10,632 nucleotides of DNA from Methanobacteriota archaeon. Its GTDB lineage: Archaea; Methanobacteriota; Methanobacteria; Methanobacteriales; Methanobacteriaceae. The notes under the pieces are model-generated. The model made no database searches. It saw nothing but the letters and a program-made list of their open reading frames with translations, and was not told the DNA's origin. The stretch covers positions 1 through 10,632 of the forward strand of contig JAEZAV010000047.1 of the NCBI GenBank assembly GCA_023430285.1, given 5' to 3'. The translations under genes and the position numbers were made by a program. Shown one piece after another: positions 1 through 5,701 of the stretch. Numbering within the stretch: position 1 is the first letter of the stretch; each line of letters begins with the position of its first letter.

Positions 1-327
1 GTTATGGTGGATATAAACACGGCCATACCATTAGGACTAATTGTTAACGAGTTGGTTTCAAATTCAATGAAACATGCATTTCCAGATGGAAGAAATGGAA
101 ACATAGAGATTAAATTTTGTTCAGGAGCGGATAACTATACTTTGGTGGTTGAAGATGATGGTGTAGGTTTTCCAGTAGATGTTGATTTGTACAATACAAA
201 TTCACTGGGATTAAGACTTGTCAACAGTTTAACTGAACAGATTGATGGAGAATTAATCCTTGATAAAACCAATGGAAGCAAATTTATCATTAAATTTAAG
301 GAAGAAAGTTATGAAGATGATATTTAG
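1..327 (+). CDS. Sensor histidine kinase, C-terminal ATPase domain (5' end outside window)
   Basis: This is the last 108 codons of a signal-transducing histidine kinase, cut by the window edge; the reading frame is open at base 1. What remains is most of the HATPase_c (GHKL) ATP-binding domain. The N box reads NELVSNSMKHAFP (fragment residues 16-28, with N16 the expected Mg-binding Asn). The G1 box is DDGVGFP (52-58) and the G2-like segment is SLGLRLV (68-74). The N box followed by HAFP is typical of the HisKA_2/HWE-like kinases abundant in Methanobacteriales, often with PAS or GAF sensor domains upstream. The sensor part and the phosphorylated His cannot be seen, so the signal is unknown. 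No response regulator follows; the next gene starts 25 bases later in the same direction. Confidence 0.9.
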   Translation, partial: VMVDINTAIPLGLIVNELVSNSMKHAFPDGRNGNIEIKFCSGADNYTLVVEDDGVGFPVDVDLYNTNSLGLRLVNSLTEQIDGELILDKTNGSKFIIKFKEESYEDDI

Positions 328-352
328 ACCAATTAACAACAGGGGGAATTAA

Positions 353-664
353 ATGACAATAAGGGTTAGAAATAAAAAAACTTGGGAAAATGAAGGTGGA
401 GAATTTGTTGAATATGTTGGAAAGGGTTCGGTACTTGAAAATCCTTACACACATGGTTGTCGGAGAAAATTGAAGGATCAATATAAATCCTACCTCACCA
501 AGTTAAACGAGGACAGTCCAGAGTGGAAAAGAATAAACGAACTGAAAAAACTTCATGAAACTGGTGTAGATCTGAATCTTCTGTGTTCATGTTACCCCGA
601 TCCATGTCATTCAAATGTTATAAGCGATGCAATTACAGGTAAGATCAAACCAAAGAAGGATTGA
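353..664 (+). CDS. DUF4326 domain protein
   Basis: A 103-residue protein that matches the DUF4326 family from memory. It has an N-terminal segment with GKGSVLENPYTHG (residues 24-36), corresponding to the family's G(R/K)GSxxxNP signature. It also has a C-terminal CxCx4CH motif, CSCYPDPCH (78-86), followed by a short helix. The Cys/His pattern (C78, C80, C85, H86) could bind a metal or be catalytic; the family has no established biochemical role that I can state, and members are also found in phages. The start is well supported by AGGGGG at 341-346, seven bases before the ATG. It lies only 25 bases after the kinase fragment, so the two may be co-transcribed, but a functional link is not shown. 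Confidence 0.82.
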   Translation: MTIRVRNKKTWENEGGEFVEYVGKGSVLENPYTHGCRRKLKDQYKSYLTKLNEDSPEWKRINELKKLHETGVDLNLLCSCYPDPCHSNVISDAITGKIKPKKD

Positions 665-751
665 CAATAATCCTCATTTTGATCTCTTTAAATCAATTAA
701 CCCCTATTTCCTGTTTCATTTAATATAACAGTCAATCCTATTAATTATTAA

Positions 752-1216
752 TCAGTACCCATTTAGGGTTTCATTGATCTCGGTTTTCAGATCTGTATTG
801 AAACTGGAAAAAGAATTTATCCTGATTAAAATATCGCTTTGATTGATTTTACCTTCAAAAACATCCTTTTTTGCATCATCAATTTTATTTATGGTGTGCA
901 CTGTCATGTCTCGATTCTTTAAAACCGCATTCAATTGTTTATTTTTTTCTTCCAGGGAAATTGTTCCAGAGCTGTACTTAGATTCTATACTATTAACTTG
1001 TGAGTTGTAGAGAGAATTTACATAGTCAGTTAAAACGCTGTTTTGGATGTCTATAAATTCAATTACATTTGAATCATTCGAGCTATCAATAAAGTTTGTG
1101 AGTGTATTGCCTGTGTAAATGGAATAATCATGAACGAAGTAGGTAATTAATGAAGCTGCTATTACAAGTAATGCAATAACCATGATTAAAAGATTTTTCG
1201 AGTTTTTTAGATTCAT
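752..1216 (-). CDS. Membrane-anchored protein of unknown function
   Basis: A 154-residue protein I do not recognise. Residues 1-8 are short and basic (MNLKNSKN), then a hydrophobic segment at about 9-28 should act as an uncleaved signal anchor. The rest (about 30-154) is hydrophilic, rich in Asn, Ser, Asp and Lys, without cysteine, and looks mostly helical. An exported, cell-surface-facing helical domain is the natural reading. I chose the ATG at 1216; the frame can be extended two codons to a TTG at 1222, but neither start has a clear ribosome binding site. It is transcribed away from the trk operon, with which it shares a 195-bp divergent intergenic region. Codon use and base composition look like the neighbours. 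Confidence 0.6.
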   Translation of the reverse strand: MNLKNSKNLLIMVIALLVIAASLITYFVHDYSIYTGNTLTNFIDSSNDSNVIEFIDIQNSVLTDYVNSLYNSQVNSIESKYSSGTISLEEKNKQLNAVLKNRDMTVHTINKIDDAKKDVFEGKINQSDILIRINSFSSFNTDLKTEINETLNGY

Positions 1217-1280
1217 CAGCAAATGGTTTGGTTCAAAGTATTAATTAAATGTAGTGATCCTGTGCATCCAAATATCGATA

Positions 1281-1290
1281 AATTTATATA
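1281..1290 (-). promoter_or_regulatory. Candidate TATA box for the leftward membrane-protein gene
   Basis: Read on the minus strand this is TATATAAATT, a good archaeal TATA box. It would place transcription initiation near 1258-1260, leaving a leader of about 42 bases before the ATG at 1216. TGATCC (1255-1260) and GGATCA (1292-1297) lie on either side as inverted copies, and the palindrome TATCGATA (1273-1280) lies between them; see findings. Assignment is by position and sequence only. Confidence 0.4.
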
Positions 1291-1322
1291 TGGATCAGTA
1301 CGATCATTATAGGGTCACAAAA

Positions 1323-1339
1323 AACCATCATAAATGGTT
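1323..1339. repeat. Short inverted repeat upstream of the trk promoter
   Basis: AACCAT and ATGGTT form a perfect 6-base inverted repeat with a 5-base spacer (CATAA). It sits about 20 bases upstream of the best TATA candidate for the trk operon. That position would suit an activator or repressor site, but a dyad this short in AT-rich DNA can arise by chance. Confidence 0.3.
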
Positions 1340-1355
1340 CATAAATACTTATAGA

Positions 1356-1365
1356 AAATATAAAG
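1356..1365 (+). promoter_or_regulatory. Candidate TATA box for the trk operon
   Basis: AAATATAAAG matches the archaeal TATA consensus. Initiation about 26 bases downstream (near 1387) would give a leader of about 25 bases that includes the ribosome binding site at 1402-1407. Neighbouring AT-rich alternatives exist at about 1348-1354 and 1367-1376, so the exact box is uncertain. Confidence 0.4.
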
Positions 1366-1401
1366 ATTTAATATAACTTAATAATCTAAACAAACTGCTT
1401 G

Positions 1402-1407
1402 GGTGAT
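1402..1407 (+). promoter_or_regulatory. Ribosome binding site that decides the trkA1 start
   Basis: GGTGAT is the classic methanogen anti-16S match. It sits four bases before the TTG at 1412. The frame can be opened earlier at a GTG (1403-1405), but that GTG lies inside this site, so the TTG is the better start. The downstream paralogue also begins at a TTG in the same sequence context. Confidence 0.7.
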
Positions 1408-1411
1408 TTAT

Positions 1412-2068
1412 TTGTATGTAGTAATCATGGGTGGTGGTCGACTAGGCCTGAAACTGGCCAAAGAATTGATTTTTGATGGGCATGATTTAACTTTGATTGA
1501 AAAGGATGAATCAAAATGCCACTTCCTATCATCAGAAATAGATGAACTTGTTTTGTGTGGAAATGCCACCGATGAAATTACCCTCAAAAATGCAGAAATT
1601 TCAGTTGCTGATGCCTTTGTGGCTGCCACAGGCAATGATGAAACCAATCTTCTAGCATCTTTAATGGCCAAAAAGTTAGGTGCTAAAAAGATTATTGCCC
1701 GATTAAATGAACCACAACATGAACCTATTTTTGTTTCTAACGACTTTATCACAGTTGTAGTACCTGAAACCATAGAAGCAGGGTACCTAGAAAAACTTGT
1801 TTTAAAACCCAAAATTGCCGATCTGTTCGTTGTGGACCATGGCAATGGAGAATTGCTAGAACTTGAAGTAAACAATTCCAATATAATTGGAAAGACTGTG
1901 GGTGAACTAAACTCTCAAGATGATTTTTTCATATGCGGCATCTACGATAAAAAGAAATCAGAAGTAAATATAGCCAATTATAATACATTAATCAAAAAAA
2001 ACTGTAAATTAATTGTTTTAACCAAAAAAGAAGCTGTAGGTAAGGTTTTAAAACTATTTACTGACTAA
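1412..2068 (+). CDS. trkA: TrkA family potassium uptake regulator, first copy (RCK protein)
   Basis: A cytoplasmic 218-residue RCK protein that should bind a nucleotide and gate the TrkH channel encoded downstream. The TrkA-N Rossmann domain occupies about 1-125. It has the glycine loop GGGRLG (7-12), an acidic residue after the second strand (E30 in LIEKD) expected to contact the ribose of NAD(H), and the family block ADAFVAATGNDE (66-77). A TrkA-C domain follows at about 138-218. Length fits the single-unit archaeal TrkA, half the size of the two-unit bacterial form. The TTG start is set by GGTGAT at 1402-1407 and by gap-free alignment with the next gene. The stop lies 19 bases before the second copy. 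What distinguishes it from copy two is the C-terminal domain, where identity is lower; ligand preference cannot be read from sequence. Confidence 0.9.
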   Translation: MYVVIMGGGRLGLKLAKELIFDGHDLTLIEKDESKCHFLSSEIDELVLCGNATDEITLKNAEISVADAFVAATGNDETNLLASLMAKKLGAKKIIARLNEPQHEPIFVSNDFITVVVPETIEAGYLEKLVLKPKIADLFVVDHGNGELLELEVNNSNIIGKTVGELNSQDDFFICGIYDKKKSEVNIANYNTLIKKNCKLIVLTKKEAVGKVLKLFTD

Positions 2069-2075
2069 AATGTTT

Positions 2076-2080
2076 GGAGG
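2076..2080 (+). promoter_or_regulatory. Ribosome binding site that decides the trkA2 start
   Basis: GGAGG sits seven bases before the TTG at 2088. An in-frame ATG at 2070 lies upstream of it, but has no binding site of its own and would add six residues absent from the first copy. The TTG is therefore preferred. Confidence 0.75.
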
Positions 2081-2087
2081 AATAATT

Positions 2088-2744
2088 TTGTACGTTGTAA
2101 TAATGGGAGCTGGCAGAGTAGGAATTAACCTTGCAAATGCCCTTATAAAGGCAGGTTTTGATGTTACAATGATTGAAAAAGATCCTGAACTCTGCAACCA
2201 TGCATCAAACCAATTAGATGCTCTTTTAATCTGTGGAAATGGTACCGACCTTAAAATTCTTGATGAAGCAAATGTTTCGGATGCAGATGCCTTTGTTGCA
2301 GCCACAGGTAACGATGAGGCAAACTTACTTGCATGTATCCTTGTAAAGGAATTTAAACCTAAAAAATTAATTGCAAGAATCAGTGATCCTGCCCATGAAG
2401 ATGCATTCCACAAGGTTGGAATAAATGCAACAGTAAGTCCAGAACTTACAGCTGCTTCATACCTGGAAAAACTCATAATAAGACCAAAAATTGCAGACAT
2501 GGTAGTACTTGGTAAAGGCAATGCAGAACTTGTCGATATACCTGTTGAGAACAAGAATATTATAGGCAAAAAAATTGGGGATATGAGTCCCAATAAAGAC
2601 TACGTCATATGCGCAATCTACAAGCCTCCAAATTATGAAATAATAATGCCCGAACCCAACATAACAATCGAAAAAGGAGATAAAATTTCTATTCTAATCA
2701 AAACTCCATCAATAAAGACTGTTGTAAAAAAATTTATAAAATAA
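2088..2744 (+). CDS. trkA: TrkA family potassium uptake regulator, second copy (RCK protein)
   Basis: A second 218-residue TrkA, with the Rossmann glycine loop GAGRVG (7-12), E30 in MIEKD, the block ADAFVAATGNDE-like at 66-77, and a TrkA-C domain at about 138-218. By a hand count it is identical to the first copy at about 100 of 218 positions, with no gap over the whole length, so the two arose by tandem duplication and have diverged well. Together they supply the two non-identical RCK units that the longer bacterial TrkA carries in one chain. The gene sits between trkA1 (19-base gap) and trkH (43-base gap), so all three are likely one transcript. The two proteins could form a mixed ring beneath TrkH or act alternately; the sequence does not decide. 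Confidence 0.9.
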   Translation: MYVVIMGAGRVGINLANALIKAGFDVTMIEKDPELCNHASNQLDALLICGNGTDLKILDEANVSDADAFVAATGNDEANLLACILVKEFKPKKLIARISDPAHEDAFHKVGINATVSPELTAASYLEKLIIRPKIADMVVLGKGNAELVDIPVENKNIIGKKIGDMSPNKDYVICAIYKPPNYEIIMPEPNITIEKGDKISILIKTPSIKTVVKKFIK

Positions 2745-2787
2745 TATTTGGATCCTATTAAAAAAAATACGTAAATTAGGTGAATTA

Positions 2788-4272
2788 ATGCATTCCATGA
2801 GCAAATTTAGAAAATCAGAAATTTATTCCCTCCTACATTACACAGGATACATCAGTGTTCTTCTGGGTATTGTGATGTTGGTACCAATCATAGTAGCACT
2901 CATCTATCATGAACCACACTATATTCTTCCATTTATTTATTCATCCATCATCAGCCTGGTGTTTGGAGTTGTACTCTACAAATGTTTTTCCAGCGGCACT
3001 GAAATATCGCTTAAAGTTGCAATGCTATTCTCCACACTCATATGGTTAATAGGATCTGCTATTGCTGCCCTTCCATTCTATTTATCCGGAGATCTAAGCT
3101 ATCTAAATGGATACTTCGAAGCAATGTCAGGTTTCACAACAACAGGATTCAGCATGTACAGTAACCTTGATACAGTATCATACACCATGGACTTCTGGAA
3201 AGGATTCATGCAGTGGCTGGGAGGTATTGGTATAATTGTAATGGCACTGACTGTACTGTCCTCTTCAAACGTGAGTATAATGAGACTGTACTCTGCAGAG
3301 GGAAGGGACGAAAGACTGGTTCCAAGCATCAAACACACAACAAGAATCATTCTCTATATCTATCTTGCATACACTGCAGTTTCAATATTACTATTTATCG
3401 TAGCTGGAATGCCAATATTTGATTCAATTTTCTATGCCTTCACAGCCCTTTCAACTGGTGGATTTGCCATGCAAAATGCCAGCATAGGTTATTATCATAG
3501 CATTTGGATTGAAATAGTTGCCATGATCATCATGATAATTGGTGCAACAAACTTCGCACTCCACTACACTGTACTCAAGGGCAACTGGAGAGAATACTTC
3601 AAAGACATTGAAACACGTGTATCCTTGCCGCTACTCATACTAGGAACAATTATCGGCACAATATTTCTCTTTAACACATCGGTTTACGGTCATGACATAC
3701 TCATTTCATTGAGATACTCCGTTTTCCAGGTGGTTTCTGCCCTTACAACCACAGGTCTTCAAACTGCCACACCATCCGACATCACCTATCAATGGGAAGG
3801 TTTGGGAATATTTATTTTGACCTTGCTCATGATAGTGGGAGCCGGAGCTTGCTCAACAGGTGGAGGAATTAAATGGATGAGAATAGGCATTCTTTTCAAA
3901 GGTATGTGGTGGGAAATTAAATCATTAATCCTTCCAGAAAGTGCAGTGATATCTAAAAAAATTCACCACATAAATGATGTTAAAATCGATCAAAAACTCC
4001 TAAAATTAACCGGCCTGTTTGTGTTTAGTTACCTTGTAATCTACTTCGTAAGCGTTATAATTGTACTGTTCTACTATCCAAATGTTTCACAAACTCTGTT
4101 TGAGGTAGCATCAGCACTGAGCAATGTAGGGTTAGGTTCAGGTCTGATAACAACCACATCACCATTTGTTGTGAAGATTGTTTTCATAATAGATTTCTGG
4201 ATAGGCAGACTAGAAATTTGGCCCATACTCCTACTGGTTGCATTAGTAATCCAGAATTCAATTCGAAAATGA
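2788..4272 (+). CDS. trkH: TrkH family potassium uptake channel
   Basis: A 494-residue integral membrane protein of the Trk/Ktr/HKT superfamily that carries K+ into the cell, gated by the TrkA proteins encoded just upstream. All four pore-loop units are visible, each with the selectivity-filter glycine: FTTTGF (116-121), LSTGGF (221-226), LTTTGL (319-324) and LSNVGLG (444-450). Other family marks are QWLGGIGI (142-149), the polar stretch GAGACSTGGG (351-360) in the third repeat, where TrkH proteins place the intramembrane gating loop, and GRLEIWP (473-479) in the last helix. Length is usual for TrkH. The ATG is supported by AGGTGA at 2778-2783, four bases upstream. An oligo-T stop follows about 40 bases after the TGA. 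Confidence 0.95.
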   Translation: MHSMSKFRKSEIYSLLHYTGYISVLLGIVMLVPIIVALIYHEPHYILPFIYSSIISLVFGVVLYKCFSSGTEISLKVAMLFSTLIWLIGSAIAALPFYLSGDLSYLNGYFEAMSGFTTTGFSMYSNLDTVSYTMDFWKGFMQWLGGIGIIVMALTVLSSSNVSIMRLYSAEGRDERLVPSIKHTTRIILYIYLAYTAVSILLFIVAGMPIFDSIFYAFTALSTGGFAMQNASIGYYHSIWIEIVAMIIMIIGATNFALHYTVLKGNWREYFKDIETRVSLPLLILGTIIGTIFLFNTSVYGHDILISLRYSVFQVVSALTTTGLQTATPSDITYQWEGLGIFILTLLMIVGAGACSTGGGIKWMRIGILFKGMWWEIKSLILPESAVISKKIHHINDVKIDQKLLKLTGLFVFSYLVIYFVSVIIVLFYYPNVSQTLFEVASALSNVGLGSGLITTTSPFVVKIVFIIDFWIGRLEIWPILLLVALVIQNSIRK

Positions 4273-4314
4273 AACAAACCAATTAAAATAAGTACTATAC
4301 GAATTTATGGTATA

Positions 4315-4323
4315 TTTTTTTTT
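4315..4323 (+). terminator. Oligo-T terminator of the trk operon
   Basis: Nine consecutive T residues, followed by further T-rich sequence, 42 bases after the trkH stop. Archaeal RNA polymerase terminates at such U tracts without needing a hairpin. Confidence 0.6.
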
Positions 4324-4391
4324 ATATTTTTAAAAGAACCCCAATTTAAATGGATTTTAGTGTTGTATAATAACTGTTACAATTTTAATCT

Positions 4392-4400
4392 AAAAAAAAA
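4392..4400 (-). terminator. Oligo-T terminator of the universal stress protein gene
   Basis: Nine consecutive A residues on the plus strand read as T9 on the minus strand, 28 bases past the stop of the leftward gene. With the T9 at 4315-4323 it insulates the two converging units. Confidence 0.6.
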
Positions 4401-4428
4401 TAAATTTTAAAATTTCATTATAGTAAAT

Positions 4429-4872
4429 TTAAGAAATGACAGTTACAGGTACTTTGGATTCTCTGACAACCCTCTCTGTTGTCTGTCCCAATAAAAATTC
4501 TTCAATTCCATGTTTACCTGATTTTCCCATTATAACTTGATCAACACCTTCTTCATCAATGGTTTTGAGAATTACTTCTGAAGGTTTTCCTTCCTTAATA
4601 AGTACACTGAACTGTATATTTTTACAGTACCCCTCACATTGACTTTCTTCAAGTTTGGCCTTGAAATTTTCCACAGCCCTCTTTCCATCTGCCCTTAGTT
4701 CTTCTTCCAGGCTTTTTCTCAGGTCTCGTTGTGGTAGTGCATTTAGATAGTAAGTATCAATAACATTCAAAACTACAATGTCTGCACCACTAATATCTGC
4801 AAGAGATATAGCATATTCACCAGCTTTCTCAGAATTCTCTGAACCATCTGTAGGTAACAATATCTTTTTCAT
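4429..4872 (-). CDS. Universal stress protein (UspA family), single domain
   Basis: A 147-residue cytoplasmic USP with the alpha/beta Rossmann-like fold. It starts with the family's first strand and adenine-side loop, KKILLPTDGS (2-11, D9 conserved). It ends with the ATP-binding pattern G-2x-G-9x-G, here G116, G119 and G129 in MGKSGKHGIEEFLLGQ, then a final strand VPVTVIS. After G129 comes Q130, where ATP-binding members such as MJ0577 usually have Ser or Thr (T131 follows), so nucleotide binding is likely but not certain. The ATG at 4872 is chosen because GGAGG lies 11 bases before it; an ATG six codons upstream overlaps that site. USPs often accompany ion transporters, and this one faces the trk operon, but it has its own promoter. 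Confidence 0.92.
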   Translation of the reverse strand: MKKILLPTDGSENSEKAGEYAISLADISGADIVVLNVIDTYYLNALPQRDLRKSLEEELRADGKRAVENFKAKLEESQCEGYCKNIQFSVLIKEGKPSEVILKTIDEEGVDQVIMGKSGKHGIEEFLLGQTTERVVRESKVPVTVIS

Positions 4873-4932
4873 AAAAAACACTTCCTCCATAATTTATTTC
4901 TGGGACATGAATACAATTATTTTGTCCGTTAT

Positions 4933-4943
4933 GGTATAATAAT
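4933..4943 (-). promoter_or_regulatory. Candidate TATA box for the universal stress protein gene
   Basis: On the minus strand this reads ATTATTATACC, preceded by purine-rich AAAAGG, which suits a BRE. Initiation about 26 bases on (near 4913) would give a leader of about 40 bases containing the GGAGG site. Chosen by position; other AT-rich boxes are nearby. Confidence 0.35.
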
Positions 4944-5158
4944 CCTTTTGATACCTACTAATATCATTTGGTCTAAATATTTCCAATTTATATCTTAGAT
5001 CAACACCATCTAACCTGTTTAACCTGCAAATTTGCTTCGAATGTAGGATATGGGTAAAATATATCCAGTTTTAGAAATTTTACATTGAGTTAATAATATC
5101 AACTTTGCAAACAAGAATACTTAAATATTTAAACTTTTAAATGAGATAACAAATTGGT

Positions 5159-5168
5159 ACTATACATT
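5159..5168 (+). promoter_or_regulatory. Candidate TATA box for the gene at 5216
   Basis: ACTATACATT is TATA-like and would start RNA near 5190, leaving a leader of about 26 bases with GAGGT at 5202-5206. A competing AT-rich box, TTAAATATTTAAA, lies at about 5120-5132 and would give a longer leader. Confidence 0.3.
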
Positions 5169-5215
5169 TTATGATTCATCAAAGATTTTACCATTAGTCA
5201 AGAGGTTAATTTAGT

Positions 5216-5647
5216 ATGAAAAAAATGATTTCAATAATTTTAGGGATAGTTCTGATTGTTTTAGTACTGTTAATAATTATTCCTTCAAGTTCCCACGTCG
5301 AAAATGGGCCTGAAGCACTGGTTAAAGAAGCAGATATTGGTGGAGATGGACAACAGATCCAATTTATAACAGTTCCAAATGATGACGATCTGAAGGTTAG
5401 TATCACAAATGTGACTAAGATATCTGACACAACCAATGCTGAGATCAAAGTTTATGCACTTAAAATTGAAGGATCAAATGGACAACTCCCTGAAAGCTAT
5501 GGTAGCAATGTTATTGAAACTAACAAATTTGGAAATTTAAAAACCAATTGCTTTGAGGGAAACATCACCTATGATAAGGGTGTTAAATCCGTTGGATTTG
5601 TTACAAACAATGTCAAGGCTCATGTTTCAATCTTAAAGAGATTGTAA
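5216..5647 (+). CDS. Small membrane-anchored surface protein of unknown function
   Basis: A 143-residue protein I do not recognise. Residues 4-23 are strongly hydrophobic after MKK and should form a signal anchor; the last 120 residues would then face outward. The outer part alternates short hydrophobic and polar stretches in a beta-rich pattern. It has a single cysteine (C112) and two N-glycosylation sequons, NVT (65-67) and NIT (116-118), which would be usable in archaea if the domain is exported. The start is supported by GAGGT at 5202-5206, nine bases before the ATG. It stands alone, converging with the large ATPase gene. There is no lipobox, so a lipoprotein is unlikely. Confidence 0.6.
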   Translation: MKKMISIILGIVLIVLVLLIIIPSSSHVENGPEALVKEADIGGDGQQIQFITVPNDDDLKVSITNVTKISDTTNAEIKVYALKIEGSNGQLPESYGSNVIETNKFGNLKTNCFEGNITYDKGVKSVGFVTNNVKAHVSILKRL

Positions 5648-5674
5648 TTTTTTGAAAAATATACATTCTCTAAA

Positions 5675-5684
5675 TTTTTATTTT
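5675..5684 (+). terminator. T-rich terminator after the gene at 5216
   Basis: TTTTTATTTT lies about 28 bases past the stop, and T6 follows the stop codon directly at 5648-5653. Either could end this transcript in the 54-bp gap between convergent genes. The ATPase gene coming from the other side has only a shorter T5 (about 5655-5659 read leftward), so its end is less clear. Confidence 0.4.
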
Positions 5685-5701
5685 CCATTAAAGTTTTATT
5701 A

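Larger units (their letters stand above)
4873..5215. other. Divergent intergenic region, 343 bp
   Basis: No gene is visible here on either strand. It should hold the promoters of the leftward stress protein gene and the rightward gene at 5216. Other than the TATA candidates listed separately, it contains a tandem repeat of TAACCTG (5011-5017 and 5020-5026) and a weak GGACA/TGTCC dyad (4903-4907 and 4923-4927). Neither is strong enough to name. No RNA gene is recognisable. Confidence 0.6.

Noticed and set aside
657..739. Inverted repeat AGGATTGAC (657-665) with GTCAATCCT (731-739), which could be a large hairpin after the DUF4326 gene.
   Set aside because: The arms are only 9 bases with a 65-base AT-rich loop; the first arm lies over the stop codon of the gene, and no supporting inner pairing or T tract is present.
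2054..2593. Long open frame antisense to trkA2 (and a similar one antisense to trkA1, 1408-1881).
   Set aside because: Both are mirror frames of well-supported TrkA genes, have serine-rich compositions with no family signature, and no ribosome binding site.
3213..3422. Open frame in another reading frame inside trkH.
   Set aside because: It is wholly within the conserved TrkH sequence and has no start signal or family signature.
4903..4927. GGACA/TGTCC dyad in the presumed leader of the universal stress protein gene.
   Set aside because: A five-base stem with a 15-base AT-rich loop is weak and expected by chance.
5011..5026. Direct repeat of TAACCTG in the intergenic region before the gene at 5216.
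   Set aside because: Only two copies of seven bases, with no more units nearby and no clear position relative to a promoter.
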